Source: UBA1952 sp965200035 (lineage in GTDB: Bacteria > Bacteroidota > Bacteroidia > Chitinophagales > Chitinophagaceae). From it: a DNA stretch of 64,000 bases. The translations under genes and the position numbers were made by a program. Under the pieces are notes generated by a model, which was not told the DNA's origin, did not search any database, and saw nothing but the letters and a program-made list of their open reading frames with translations. The stretch covers positions 1,984,001 through 2,048,000 of the forward strand of contig OZ241334.1 of assembly GCA_965200035.1 (NCBI GenBank), read 5' to 3'. This document shows positions 7,750-16,783 of the stretch, piece after piece. Numbering within the stretch: the stretch's first letter is position 1; each line of letters opens with the position of its first letter.

Positions 7750-9060
7750 TTAATCTATTCTTCGGATATCCGCTCCCAAAGCATTCAGACGCTCATCAAT
7801 CCGCTCATATCCGCGATCAATCTGATCAATATTATGAATCGTGCTCCTGCCTTGTGCCGACAGCGCGGCAATCAGCAGCGATACACCCGCCCGTATATCC
7901 GGCGATACCATAGAAATGCCTCGGAGCGATGCTCTTTTATCCAGGCCCATCACCACTGCACGGTGCGGATCGCATAGCACGATCTGCGCGCCCATCTCAA
8001 TCAGCTTGTCTACAAAAAAGAGGCGGCTTTCAAACATCTTCTGGTGTACCAGCACGTTGCCTCTGGCCTGCGTAGCTACTACGAGTACAATGCTCAGCAG
8101 ATCCGGTGTGAAGCCTGGCCACGGATGATCGTAAACCGTGAGGATAGAGCCATCAATGAACGTCTGGATTTCGTAGGTGTCCTGCGCGGGAATATGTATG
8201 TCGTCTCCCGTAATTGTGAATTGAATGCCGAGCCGCCTGAACGCATCGGGGATGATGCCCAGATGTTTTGTATCCGCATTTTTAATGGTCAGCTCGCTGC
8301 CGGTCATAGCTGCAAGGCCAATGAATGAGCCTACCTCAATCATATCGGCAAGCATACGGTGGTGTGCTCCGTGCAGGCTTTCCACGCCTTCCACAGTAAG
8401 CAGATTAGAGCCAATGCCGGTGATGCGCGCGCCCATACTGTTGAGGAGATGGCAAAGTTGCTGCACATAAGGCTCGCAGGCTGCATTGTAGATCGTCGTT
8501 TTTCCAGAAGCCATTACCGCCGCCATCAAAATATTGGCGGTACCGGTTACAGAAGGCTCATCCAGCAAGAGATCAGCGCCGGCAAGGTTGCGGCCATCCA
8601 GCCTGAATATGTGCTGCTCATCATCATACTCAAAAGAAACTCCCAGCTTCTCGAAGCCCCGGATATGTGTATCCAGCCTTCGGCGGCCAATCTTATCTCC
8701 ACCGGGTTGCGGTATCTGCGCTGCCTTAAAGCGCGCCAGCATAGGTCCGGCCACCATCACCGCGCCGCGCAGCTTACCGGATTTTTTCTTGAACGTATCG
8801 CCCGTAAAAAAATCAGGATTAACGCTGGCCGCCTCCAGCACCACCGTATTAGGCTCCGGCTTACTTACAGATACGCCCATATCGCCCAGCAACTCAATGA
8901 GCAGGTTTACATCTACGATGTCGGGCACATTGGTATAGGTGATCGCTTCTGTGGTAAGCAGGCAGGCGCAGAGCACCTGCAGCGCTTCATTCTTGGCTCC
9001 CTGCGGAGTAATGGTGCCGCTGAGCTTTCGTCCGCCGCGGATTTCAAAGGTCTTTGCCAT
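7750..9060 (-). CDS. murA: UDP-N-acetylglucosamine 1-carboxyvinyltransferase MurA
   Basis: Catalyses the first committed step of peptidoglycan synthesis, adding enolpyruvate from PEP to UDP-GlcNAc in the cytoplasm. The 436-residue protein shows the usual features: GAKNEALQVL with the catalytic Lys near residue 23, and the active-site loop IPQPGGDKIGRRRLD. In that loop position 122 is Asp, where E. coli has Cys115 (PGGCTIG). The Cys is the residue alkylated by fosfomycin. Asp at this site is known from Mycobacterium and Chlamydia and makes the enzyme insensitive. It lies 123 bases downstream of the DUF4290 gene on the same strand. Confidence 0.95.
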   Translation of the reverse strand: MAKTFEIRGGRKLSGTITPQGAKNEALQVLCACLLTTEAITYTNVPDIVDVNLLIELLGDMGVSVSKPEPNTVVLEAASVNPDFFTGDTFKKKSGKLRGAVMVAGPMLARFKAAQIPQPGGDKIGRRRLDTHIRGFEKLGVSFEYDDEQHIFRLDGRNLAGADLLLDEPSVTGTANILMAAVMASGKTTIYNAACEPYVQQLCHLLNSMGARITGIGSNLLTVEGVESLHGAHHRMLADMIEVGSFIGLAAMTGSELTIKNADTKHLGIIPDAFRRLGIQFTITGDDIHIPAQDTYEIQTFIDGSILTVYDHPWPGFTPDLLSIVLVVATQARGNVLVHQKMFESRLFFVDKLIEMGAQIVLCDPHRAVVMGLDKRASLRGISMVSPDIRAGVSLLIAALSAQGRSTIHNIDQIDRGYERIDERLNALGADIRRID

Positions 9061-9183
9061 GTACTGAAGTTTCCTGGTCGTTGTTCCGTTGCTTGTCTTT
9101 CTTTTTTATGAAAAAGAAAAGCCGGCGTAAAGAAAATCAATTTCTCCCCGACAGCTTTGCCTTTACAGGAATAAAGTAAATCC

Positions 9184-9921
9184 TTATCCCTGATTACTGC
9201 TTTTGTTCTTGTTGAATTTCCGGTTCTTGTAATTGTTATTCTTGGCCGGAGTGGTGCCTACGCCGGATATATTGGCGCTATTGCTGTTATTGAAATTCCG
9301 GTTGTTGTTGCTTTTAAAGTTCTTGTTGCCTTTAAAGGTATTCTTGTTGCCGCCCTGCTGCCCGCTGTTTTGCGCGCGTGGATCGAAGTGTACCTTAAAG
9401 CCACCGGATTCGTACTGCATCTGGCCTTTGGTCAATTGCGCGAGCTCACCTTTGATCATATCATCATGCACCGGCTCTTTGTGCCAGGTGCCGTAGGCCA
9501 GCTTCATGTAGTAGCCGATGTGCTGGGTAAAGCCCTGTTTCTTCTCCTCTTCCGTTTCTTCCAATCCTTTTTGAATCAGCGCTTCGAGGTTGTGACCCAG
9601 GTGACGGTGACGGATTTTTGTCTGCGGATAGGGAATGGGCTGCGGCTTGCGGCGCACTTCTTCCGGTGTTGGCGGCGGATACGGACCATCCACATCCAGC
9701 CGGAAATCAGTCATCTGATATAAGTGATCCCAGAGCTTGTGTCTGTAATCTTCGATCTGCTTCAGATGCGGGTTGAGGATACCCATCAGCTCTATGACCA
9801 CTTCCGCATTCTTCAGCCGCTTATCGCGGTCTTCTATAGTGAGCAGGTATTCTGCCATACTCTGCACATTACGGCCATACTCAGGCATGAGCATGCGCGT
9901 GCGCACGGTATTATATTCCAT
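9184..9921 (-). CDS. DUF4290 family protein with Asn/Lys-rich tail
   Basis: The first 170 residues or so match the Bacteroidota family DUF4290: it opens with MPEYGRNVQSMAEYLLTIEDRDKR, followed by NPHLKQIEDYRHKLWDHLYQM and IRHRHLGHNLEALIQK. The function is not known. The last 70 residues are low complexity, rich in Asn, Lys, Gly and Phe (NNNRNFNNSN-like), and probably disordered. They resemble basic RNA-binding tails, but that is speculation. The gene precedes murA on the same strand. Confidence 0.8.
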   Translation of the reverse strand: MEYNTVRTRMLMPEYGRNVQSMAEYLLTIEDRDKRLKNAEVVIELMGILNPHLKQIEDYRHKLWDHLYQMTDFRLDVDGPYPPPTPEEVRRKPQPIPYPQTKIRHRHLGHNLEALIQKGLEETEEEKKQGFTQHIGYYMKLAYGTWHKEPVHDDMIKGELAQLTKGQMQYESGGFKVHFDPRAQNSGQQGGNKNTFKGNKNFKSNNNRNFNNSNSANISGVGTTPAKNNNYKNRKFNKNKSSNQG

Positions 9922-10022
9922 TAAATGGTTTTAAAAATTTGTAAGAAAAATTGCGCAGCTACAACGGATGTGTATGGCAGGAAAGGAAAGAAAGGCGGTT
10001 CCTTTGCCAGTGGCGCGTTGTA

Positions 10023-10030
10023 CAAAAATA
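10023..10030 (-). promoter_or_regulatory. -7 box (TATTTTTG) for the DUF4290-murA unit
   Basis: A consensus TAnnTTTG on the minus strand, about 100 bases upstream of the DUF4290 start, giving an unusually long leader for this window. Confidence 0.5.
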
Positions 10031-10053
10031 GGGGAAATCTGTAAATAATGATG

Positions 10054-12471
10054 CTACTTGGTCCGCTGGTCGTCATCGAGGCTGGTGCTTCGCTCGCGCT
10101 TTGCCTTCACTGCATCGCTGCCAAACTTCCAGGTAACATTGAAGCGGAAGGTGCGCTCATCCCAATAATTGCGCTGCTGCGTACCATTGTATTGATTGTC
10201 TATATAATTACGTTCGGTACGCAGAATGTCAAAACCGTTAATGGCGAAGCTCAGACGCTTTTGAAAGAACATGGCTTTAATACCGGCTTCCAGACTTTCA
10301 TTGGCATACACCAGATCAAAATCATCAATGTTCCTGCTGTTGTATGTGAAATTAAGATTGGCGATCAGCGTTTTATTTTTATTCAGATAGAAGGTATTAT
10401 TCGTCTCTACTGTAAAGCCCGGCCGGCTGTATGCGCGTGCTCCATCTCCATAAAAAGAAGAGGAGAAACGCGTGTACCATGCATTACCCGAAAGCACACA
10501 TTCCCACCATTTAGCAGGATTGAATGTGCCGTTTACAGATGTGCCGATGCTCGAGCCATCGCCCACATTAGCCATGTTGAATGAATACGATTTATTGGCT
10601 GTATCAATAAAGCTGACGCGGGTTTGCAGGTTATTGACCTTCTGTGCAAAGACGGTAAAACTGTACTTTGAATGCAAGGAATAAGTCAGTTCCAGATTAT
10701 TGCTGAACGAGGGCTGGAGAAACGGATTTCCCTGTGAATAAGAGGTGGCTGTAAAATAATTACGGAACGGGTTCATGTCCCAAAAATCAGGACGGTTGAT
10801 GCGTTTGCTATAGTTAAGATTCCAGGCATGTCCATCATCCTGATTGTACTGCAGATATACGGTCGGGAAGAGCTTCAGGTACTCATTGCGGGCTGCCTCG
10901 CTAAGCGCCACGGAGTAGCTTTTTGTCTGGGTATATTCACCACGCAGGCCAAGCTGCAGCTCCCATTTGCCAAGTGTTTTCGCCGCAGACAAGTACAGCG
11001 CCTCGGTGTTTTCGTGATAGTCAAATGAATTGGTTTTGCCTTCATCCACATGATAAGTGGTGTCGCGGAAGTATTCGAAGAGATTGTTGCTGGTGTTGTG
11101 CGTAAAAGATGCTTTGCCACCAAATGTAAGCCTGGCAAAGGCCAGCGGCCATTCCACATCAATTTTGCCTGAGCGGATATCTATCTGCTGAACGCCCGAA
11201 GTCCGGGTAATGTCTGTGACGCCGGTAGGCAGGCTATCCGTGAAAAAGTTATTGGTGTTCAGGTTCCGGTAAGCTTTGCCTCTACGGTTGAAATAATCGA
11301 GATCCACATTTACCTTTCTGCCACCTGTATCTGCTTTCCACTGATAGTTGATGTTGCCCACATTCCTGAGGCCACGATCCTGCGTATGTGCAGCAGTGGT
11401 GATAAAAGAGTCAATACCACCCGTACGCAGGTTGTATGCATTGGAAGTAATGAGCTCATCTTCCGAATACTGATTACCGCCGTTCCCGAGTGTATAAAGC
11501 ACCCCAATGGTACTGTTTTGATTCAGGTTATAATCTACCCCGATCTGTGTCCTGTTGAATACGTTTTTGCTGGTGGCATCATTGTGCTGCTCCCAGCGCT
11601 GATCGGGGTAATAGGTAGTGATATTTTGCTGCGGCATTTGGTTGGCGCGATAGGCATTGGCAAAGCCGTAGATGTTGATCTTGTTATGCCGGTAATTAAG
11701 GTTGCTGTTGAAGCCGCCTGCCCTGCTGAACCGTTGAATGTAGCTAAGTGCCGCAGTTCCGTTAAGGCCATTCTTCAATTGCTTTTTAGTCACAATATTG
11801 ATGAGGCCGGAATTGCCAGCTGCATCGTATTTTGCCGGAGGAGTCGTGATGATCTCTATCCTTGATACATTATCCGCAGGAATGGATTTAAGCACATTGG
11901 CCAGCTCATCGCCCGATACCTGCAGCAACTTGTCATTAATCATCACACTTACGGTTGACTTGCCTGCAATGCTGATATTATTTTCATTCACCCGCACGCC
12001 CGGTGCAACTTTCAGCGCATCGAGCGCATCCCCACCGGCTGCTACGGCGCTACTTTCTACGTTAAAAACGGTACGATCTACCCGGCGCTCAATCAGCGGC
12101 TTGCTGCCAGTTACCATAACACCATGCAAATTTCGGGAAGTGTTGTCGCTTAGTGTCACATCAACTATGCTCAGGCTATCCGGTGTGTCCCGCAATAATG
12201 ACCATTGATCTGCGTATCCTGTAGCGCTGATTTTAAGCAGCATATTCTTCAGTGCAGGAACATTGATATGGTAAAATCCGGAGCTGTCCGTCATTGCTGA
12301 TTCTGCTACAGTGCTGTCTGCGTGGTGCAGCGTTACCAGAGCGTAAGAAACAGAATGTCGATCTTTATCCGAGATATGCCCTTCTATAGCGCGCTGTGCC
12401 TGAACCGGTAGCGCGAAAAAAAGAACAGTAAGTAATAATAAAAAAGAGCGGCAAGACTGCGGGAGGCACAT
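10054..12471 (-). CDS. TonB-receptor-like outer-membrane barrel protein
   Basis: The ATG at 12471 puts a signal peptide (ending at VQAQ, residue 26) at the very N terminus; a longer frame starts 48 bases earlier. The 805-residue protein then has a carboxypeptidase-regulatory-like beta domain (about 28-105), a plug domain (GVMVTGSKPLIERRVDRTVFNVE, then GDALDALKVAPGVRV and SRIEIITTPPAKYDAAGNSGLINIVTKK) and a C-terminal barrel of the OMP_b-brl_3 type. The protein ends in a charged tail (LDDDQRTK) rather than the terminal Phe of classical barrels. No SusD-like partner is present. The substrate is unknown; such proteins often serve siderophore, metal or peptide uptake. Confidence 0.85.
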   Translation of the reverse strand: MCLPQSCRSFLLLLTVLFFALPVQAQRAIEGHISDKDRHSVSYALVTLHHADSTVAESAMTDSSGFYHINVPALKNMLLKISATGYADQWSLLRDTPDSLSIVDVTLSDNTSRNLHGVMVTGSKPLIERRVDRTVFNVESSAVAAGGDALDALKVAPGVRVNENNISIAGKSTVSVMINDKLLQVSGDELANVLKSIPADNVSRIEIITTPPAKYDAAGNSGLINIVTKKQLKNGLNGTAALSYIQRFSRAGGFNSNLNYRHNKINIYGFANAYRANQMPQQNITTYYPDQRWEQHNDATSKNVFNRTQIGVDYNLNQNSTIGVLYTLGNGGNQYSEDELITSNAYNLRTGGIDSFITTAAHTQDRGLRNVGNINYQWKADTGGRKVNVDLDYFNRRGKAYRNLNTNNFFTDSLPTGVTDITRTSGVQQIDIRSGKIDVEWPLAFARLTFGGKASFTHNTSNNLFEYFRDTTYHVDEGKTNSFDYHENTEALYLSAAKTLGKWELQLGLRGEYTQTKSYSVALSEAARNEYLKLFPTVYLQYNQDDGHAWNLNYSKRINRPDFWDMNPFRNYFTATSYSQGNPFLQPSFSNNLELTYSLHSKYSFTVFAQKVNNLQTRVSFIDTANKSYSFNMANVGDGSSIGTSVNGTFNPAKWWECVLSGNAWYTRFSSSFYGDGARAYSRPGFTVETNNTFYLNKNKTLIANLNFTYNSRNIDDFDLVYANESLEAGIKAMFFQKRLSFAINGFDILRTERNYIDNQYNGTQQRNYWDERTFRFNVTWKFGSDAVKAKRERSTSLDDDQRTK

Positions 12472-12579
12472 GAAACTTGAGTAGGCTGCAAATGTTACGA
12501 ATGAACGGATTGCTCCCAAGTTTTATTTTTCCACAACACAAATCTTTTTCGAAAATCAGCAGAAAGGTTGAAAGAAGCG

Positions 12580-15063
12580 CTAAGCTTTCATAATATCAAG
12601 CTGCACTTTTTCTTTTTTAGTAACCCGGTTGAGCAGGCTCAGCATAAAGCCGGACACCATAACGATCACTCCAAGCCATAACATATTGATCCACGGGAAT
12701 ACCAGCACTTTCAGCACAATCCAGTCGTCCTTAGTATCTGCCTGCTTCACATCGATCACCGCTGCATCCTGCTGTGGCAGTACATTGGTGAAGCGGGCAT
12801 AGGCTTTCAGGCTTTTGGCCGTATCATCTATCTGCAGCATCTCATTGCCACGGATGATGAATACCGGGCGTAATTCCTGTGGTGTGCCTTCGAGTGTATG
12901 TACCGTAAGCCTGGCTGCCACAGCGATGTCGCCTTGCTGCGCGGTGTAGTTCGGATTATGAATGTCGCGGTCAAAACCATTGAAGACCATGTATCCATTG
13001 TTCAGGAAAATGCTGTCGCCGCTATGTACAGTATGGCTCTTATAGCTGACGGTATCAATCTTCCTGCTATTGTCCGGCACTGAATTTACATAAGTAAAAA
13101 TGTCACGATCCAGATAATGTTTGGAAGCCGGATTGGCGCTCAGGCCCTGCTGTCCTTTAGGATTGAGAAATGCATCCGGATAAAGGTAAAAAGTTTCACG
13201 AACGCCATTCTTATCCTTACGCTGGAACATCACTTTATAGAACAGGCGCGGATCGCTGGATGAGGTGCTGTCGCCGAGATAGGTAGCATCATAATTGCCC
13301 ATTGCCATCTTTACGCCATTGAACATCATCACATTTTCGCGGCTCTCGCGGATATTTTCCGCTACCGTTTTCTTTCCAAAATCCGTTACCACACCGGTTG
13401 TATTGAAAGAGATCACCTGCTTGTTGTAAGAGGATATAAGAATGCCCACCAGGATCATGGCAAAGCCGAAGTGCGTAAGCGCTGCACCACGCTTTTTCAG
13501 ATTGCCAGATTGCACTACGAGCGCATAAAAAACATTAGACACCAGCCCGAAACAACCCGCGAAAAGCAACAGCACATACTGCCATTCACTGATCTTCTGA
13601 TTGATTGCAATCAGAAGTGTTAATCCTGCAGACAAAGCCAGCACAATAGCAAAGCGCTTCCACAAAGTGCTCATCTGCGTAGTCTTGAACTTCAAAAACA
13701 GCACGGCAGCAGAAAGTAAAGCAATGATGATCGCTACCCAGATCTGAATATTATTATAATGCCGTTCACGCTCTACCGGCGGTGCAATATCCTTACCGGA
13801 TATCCATTTAGCCAACGGCGACCATACCGGAATAGAAGTCACTATAATGATGTGTACCGCGCTCAGCAGAAGAACAAACGAGCCAATAAACATCCAGAAC
13901 TCACGGGAAGAAGCGGCCTCTTCCGTTTTGACGCGCGGCAGGCTTTTCCACCTGCGCGCCATCATCCAGACGCAGGCAATCAGTATAAGGCCTAATACAA
14001 CGATCAGATGCCAATACAAAGATTTTCCCTCGCCCGTAAAAGCGTGTACGGAAGTATCGCCCAGCACACCGGTGCGCGTCAGGAAGGTAGAGTACCATAC
14101 CAGCACATAAGTGAGCAGCAGAAACACCATAGTAATAATAAAATTGCGCCCGGTGCTTCGATAGACCACTAGGGTATGAAGCCCTGCAATCAGCGTAAGC
14201 CACGGCACCAGAGATGCATTCTCTACCGGGTCCCACGCCCAGTAACCGCCAAACGTCAGCGACTCATAAGCCCATGCGCCGCCCATCATAATACCCAGGC
14301 CAAGCACACCGCCCGTCCACAGGCTCCAGTTCACAGCAGGCTTTACCCATTCTTTGTAATCGCCTTTCCAGAGGGCAGCAATCGCATAGGCAAAAGGAAT
14401 CAGCGTAGAAGCAAAACCCAGGAACAAAACCGGCGGGTGAATTACCATCCAGTAGTTTTGCAGCAACACATTCAGGCCATTGCCATCCTGTATATAATTG
14501 GTGAGATAATTGGGATCGGAGAAGATGGGAGCGCCGGCCATCTGGTGGCGCAGCAGCAAGAATGGTGTGCTACCTATTTTGAAATCAGGAGAGAAATAGA
14601 AGCCTAATAGCATAGAAGCCAAAGCAACCTGTACCAGCGCTATCACCGTCATCACCCGGCTTTCCATGCCTTTGGCCGTTTTCATGACTACCAGTCCGAG
14701 CAAGCTGTGCCAGAATGCCCAGAGCATGAACGAGCCTTCCTGCCCTTCCCAAAAACAGGAAAGCAGGTATTTGGCGGGTAAGGCTTTAGAGGAATGCGCC
14801 CATGCGTAATGGTATTCAAAAAGGTGATGGGTAATGATGTAATAAAGGGCAAAGAAGATGCCGAAAATGGCAAAAGTGTGCACCACGAAAGAATTGCGCG
14901 CCAGCATCAGCCAGCTATGACTGTCGGCCGGATTGGTCTTTTCCGACATTGCCGAGCGGATGTAGCAAAAGGCGCTGAACAGCGAGGCCACAAACGTAAG
15001 GATGATAAAAAAATGACCCAGTTGCCCGGGTCTGAGTTGCTCACCTATGAATTGAGTGTTCAT
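12580..15063 (-). CDS. ccmF: Cytochrome c biogenesis protein CcmF (CcsA-type heme lyase component)
   Basis: The inner-membrane protein delivers heme to apocytochrome c in system I. It has 827 residues from the ATG that begins MNTQFIGEQ; a longer frame begins 36 bases upstream. About 14 membrane helices flank the tryptophan-rich heme-handling segment GGYWAWDPVENASLVPWL near residue 263, followed by His-bearing helices. A large soluble loop lies in the C-terminal third before a final helix. It lies 77 bases downstream of ccmE on the same strand. The ccmABC genes are not in the window. Confidence 0.9.
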   Translation of the reverse strand: MNTQFIGEQLRPGQLGHFFIILTFVASLFSAFCYIRSAMSEKTNPADSHSWLMLARNSFVVHTFAIFGIFFALYYIITHHLFEYHYAWAHSSKALPAKYLLSCFWEGQEGSFMLWAFWHSLLGLVVMKTAKGMESRVMTVIALVQVALASMLLGFYFSPDFKIGSTPFLLLRHQMAGAPIFSDPNYLTNYIQDGNGLNVLLQNYWMVIHPPVLFLGFASTLIPFAYAIAALWKGDYKEWVKPAVNWSLWTGGVLGLGIMMGGAWAYESLTFGGYWAWDPVENASLVPWLTLIAGLHTLVVYRSTGRNFIITMVFLLLTYVLVWYSTFLTRTGVLGDTSVHAFTGEGKSLYWHLIVVLGLILIACVWMMARRWKSLPRVKTEEAASSREFWMFIGSFVLLLSAVHIIIVTSIPVWSPLAKWISGKDIAPPVERERHYNNIQIWVAIIIALLSAAVLFLKFKTTQMSTLWKRFAIVLALSAGLTLLIAINQKISEWQYVLLLFAGCFGLVSNVFYALVVQSGNLKKRGAALTHFGFAMILVGILISSYNKQVISFNTTGVVTDFGKKTVAENIRESRENVMMFNGVKMAMGNYDATYLGDSTSSSDPRLFYKVMFQRKDKNGVRETFYLYPDAFLNPKGQQGLSANPASKHYLDRDIFTYVNSVPDNSRKIDTVSYKSHTVHSGDSIFLNNGYMVFNGFDRDIHNPNYTAQQGDIAVAARLTVHTLEGTPQELRPVFIIRGNEMLQIDDTAKSLKAYARFTNVLPQQDAAVIDVKQADTKDDWIVLKVLVFPWINMLWLGVIVMVSGFMLSLLNRVTKKEKVQLDIMKA

Positions 15064-15140
15064 TATCTGTGGTAAAAATTTCTTCAATCTGCGCTGCATT
15101 AAACAAATGCTTGTACACAGGCTGTTTGCAATAAAAAACT

Positions 15141-15530
15141 TTAAGAGCCAACCGCTATCTGGTCGTTCTTATACTTGCTCGGGCACTTCATCTGGATCTG
15201 CTTACACTGGAATACATTGCCATTCATGTGTCCGCTCATCACGATCTGCTCACTCTTTTCAATATCCGTTGGCTTGGCGCCGGTAAATATTACCTCACGC
15301 ACATTGCCACCTTTGTCTTTCACAAAAAAGGTAAACTTATTCGGGTCTTTCAATGGGTCGTAGACCATAGCCTTATCCTTCTCCAGAAAGCCCATTACGT
15401 GAAACTGCTTGCCCGGCTGCTTTTCGGCAGAGGCAAACGTCTCGTACGTGCTGAAATCGGCAAACATAGCAACCACTACACTAATGGCAGCAGCCACCAG
15501 AATGAGCAAAACAATATGAGTTTTCTTCAT
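15141..15530 (-). CDS. ccmE: Cytochrome c maturation protein CcmE, CxxxY variant
   Basis: CcmE is the periplasmic heme chaperone anchored by one N-terminal helix (residues 5-23). It has 129 residues from MKKTHIV. The OB-fold runs through FHVMGFLEKDK, FTFFVKDKGG, VIFTGAKPTDIEKSEQIVMSG and ending QIQMKCPSKYKND. In E. coli the heme-attaching motif is HDENY (HxxxY); here it is C116-P-S-K-Y120, so the His is replaced by Cys. CxxxY forms are known from Desulfovibrio and archaea, where the pathway works without the His. It heads the ccmE-ccmF unit, divergent from the ureohydrolase gene. Confidence 0.9.
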   Translation of the reverse strand: MKKTHIVLLILVAAAISVVVAMFADFSTYETFASAEKQPGKQFHVMGFLEKDKAMVYDPLKDPNKFTFFVKDKGGNVREVIFTGAKPTDIEKSEQIVMSGHMNGNVFQCKQIQMKCPSKYKNDQIAVGS

Positions 15531-15589
15531 AATCCTGTTAACGCAGGTCACAAAGTTACGGCGTTACGGGTTTGCTTTCAATTAAGTTT

Positions 15590-15597
15590 TACTTTTG
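15590..15597 (+). promoter_or_regulatory. -7 box (TACTTTTG) for the ureohydrolase gene
   Basis: A consensus TAnnTTTG, 22 bases upstream of the ATG at 15620. Confidence 0.6.
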
Positions 15598-15619
15598 CGC
15601 CCGTTAAAGAAAATCAATC

Positions 15620-16663
15620 ATGGCTGCAGATCTGTCGATGTTTGACCCTAATTCTGTAGGGCTGAAATCCAACAATATTTTTGGGCTTCCATTCAATGAA
15701 GATGACGCGAAGCTGGTGCTGCTTCCCGTACCCTGGGAGGTGACCGTTTCTTACCGTCAGGGTACTGCCCGCGGGCCGGAACACGTTTTCGATGCATCCC
15801 TGCAAGTGGACCTGTACGATCCCGATGTGGTAGATGGCTGGAAGAAGGGCTTTCACATGCTACCGGTAGATAAGAACATCCGCAAGAAAAGCGATTTCCT
15901 GCGCCAATGCGCTGAGCTGATTATCTCTCACCTAGGAGATGGCGGCAAAGTGGAAGAAAATGAGCAGCTTTCCGAAAAACTGGCCGAGGTTAATTGTGGC
16001 GGTAAGCTGTTGTACAATTGGGTGAAAGAGATGACCAGCCGCCTGCTGAAAGAAGGAAAGAAAGTGGGTCTTCTGGGCGGCGACCACAGCACACCGCTGG
16101 GCTTTATCGCTGCGCTGGGCGATGTACATCCGGAATTTGGCATCTTACAGATCGATGCACATGCAGATCTTCGTGAAGCGTATGAAGGCTTTACCTATTC
16201 TCATGCTTCTATCATGTACAACGTGCTAAAAGAAGTACCGCAGGTGAAAAAGCTCGTACAGGTAGGCATCCGTGATTATTGTGATGAGGAAGTAACGCTC
16301 ATAGGCGAAAATACTGACCGGATTGCTACCTATTTTGATAAAGACATTAAGGAGCAGCAGTTTGAAGGCCGTACATGGAAGGAAATCTGTAGCGACATCG
16401 TGGCCCAGTTGCCTCAGAAAGTTTATATTTCATTTGATATTGATGGCCTTGACCCGAAGCTTTGCCCCAATACAGGTACACCGGTACCGGGCGGTTTTGA
16501 AATGGAACAAGTCTTCTATCTCTTTAAACAGGTAGTAGCCAGCGGCCGTGAGCTGATCGGCTTTGACCTGAATGAGGTAAGCGCCGGTGAAGACGGCAGC
16601 AGCATTGACTCAATAGTGGGCGCCCGGGCGCTGTATAAGCTTTGCAATTATATGGTCAAATAA
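15620..16663 (+). CDS. Arginase/agmatinase-family ureohydrolase
   Basis: A binuclear manganese hydrolase that cleaves a guanidino compound to urea (arginase, agmatinase or formimidoylglutamase family). Of 347 residues, the metal ligands are visible: GGDHS (His156), DAHADLR near 175 and FDIDGLDP near 273. The Asn/Asp pattern around DAHADLREAYEGFTYSHAS and the GTPVPGGFEM segment fit the agmatinase branch more than classical arginase, so polyamine synthesis is the likeliest role. A family-internal insertion of about 40 charged residues precedes the first ligand. It stands alone, closed by a strong terminator at 16686. Confidence 0.85.
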   Translation: MAADLSMFDPNSVGLKSNNIFGLPFNEDDAKLVLLPVPWEVTVSYRQGTARGPEHVFDASLQVDLYDPDVVDGWKKGFHMLPVDKNIRKKSDFLRQCAELIISHLGDGGKVEENEQLSEKLAEVNCGGKLLYNWVKEMTSRLLKEGKKVGLLGGDHSTPLGFIAALGDVHPEFGILQIDAHADLREAYEGFTYSHASIMYNVLKEVPQVKKLVQVGIRDYCDEEVTLIGENTDRIATYFDKDIKEQQFEGRTWKEICSDIVAQLPQKVYISFDIDGLDPKLCPNTGTPVPGGFEMEQVFYLFKQVVASGRELIGFDLNEVSAGEDGSSIDSIVGARALYKLCNYMVK

Positions 16664-16685
16664 GTAAAGGCCGTACTTAATATTT

Positions 16686-16720
16686 AAATCCTGCATTCAT
16701 GAATGCAGGATTTTTCTTTT
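16686..16720 (+). terminator. Terminator of the ureohydrolase gene
   Basis: A perfect 13-bp stem (16686-16698 with 16701-16713, arm AAATCCTGCATTC) is followed by TTTCTTTT. Confidence 0.85.
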
Positions 16721-16735
16721 GGTATGGATGCAAAA

Positions 16736-16759
16736 AAGCCGGTTCGTAAAAACCGGCCT
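16736..16759 (-). terminator. Terminator of atpG
   Basis: Stem GCCGGTT/AACCGGC (16738-16744 with 16751-16757). On the minus strand it is followed by a T run, directly downstream of atpG. Confidence 0.75.
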
Positions 16760-16783
16760 TCTCTATTTTCAATTAAAAAATGA

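Noticed and set aside
8359..9111. A 250-residue plus-strand frame inside murA
   Set aside because: Antisense shadow of murA with no recognisable content.
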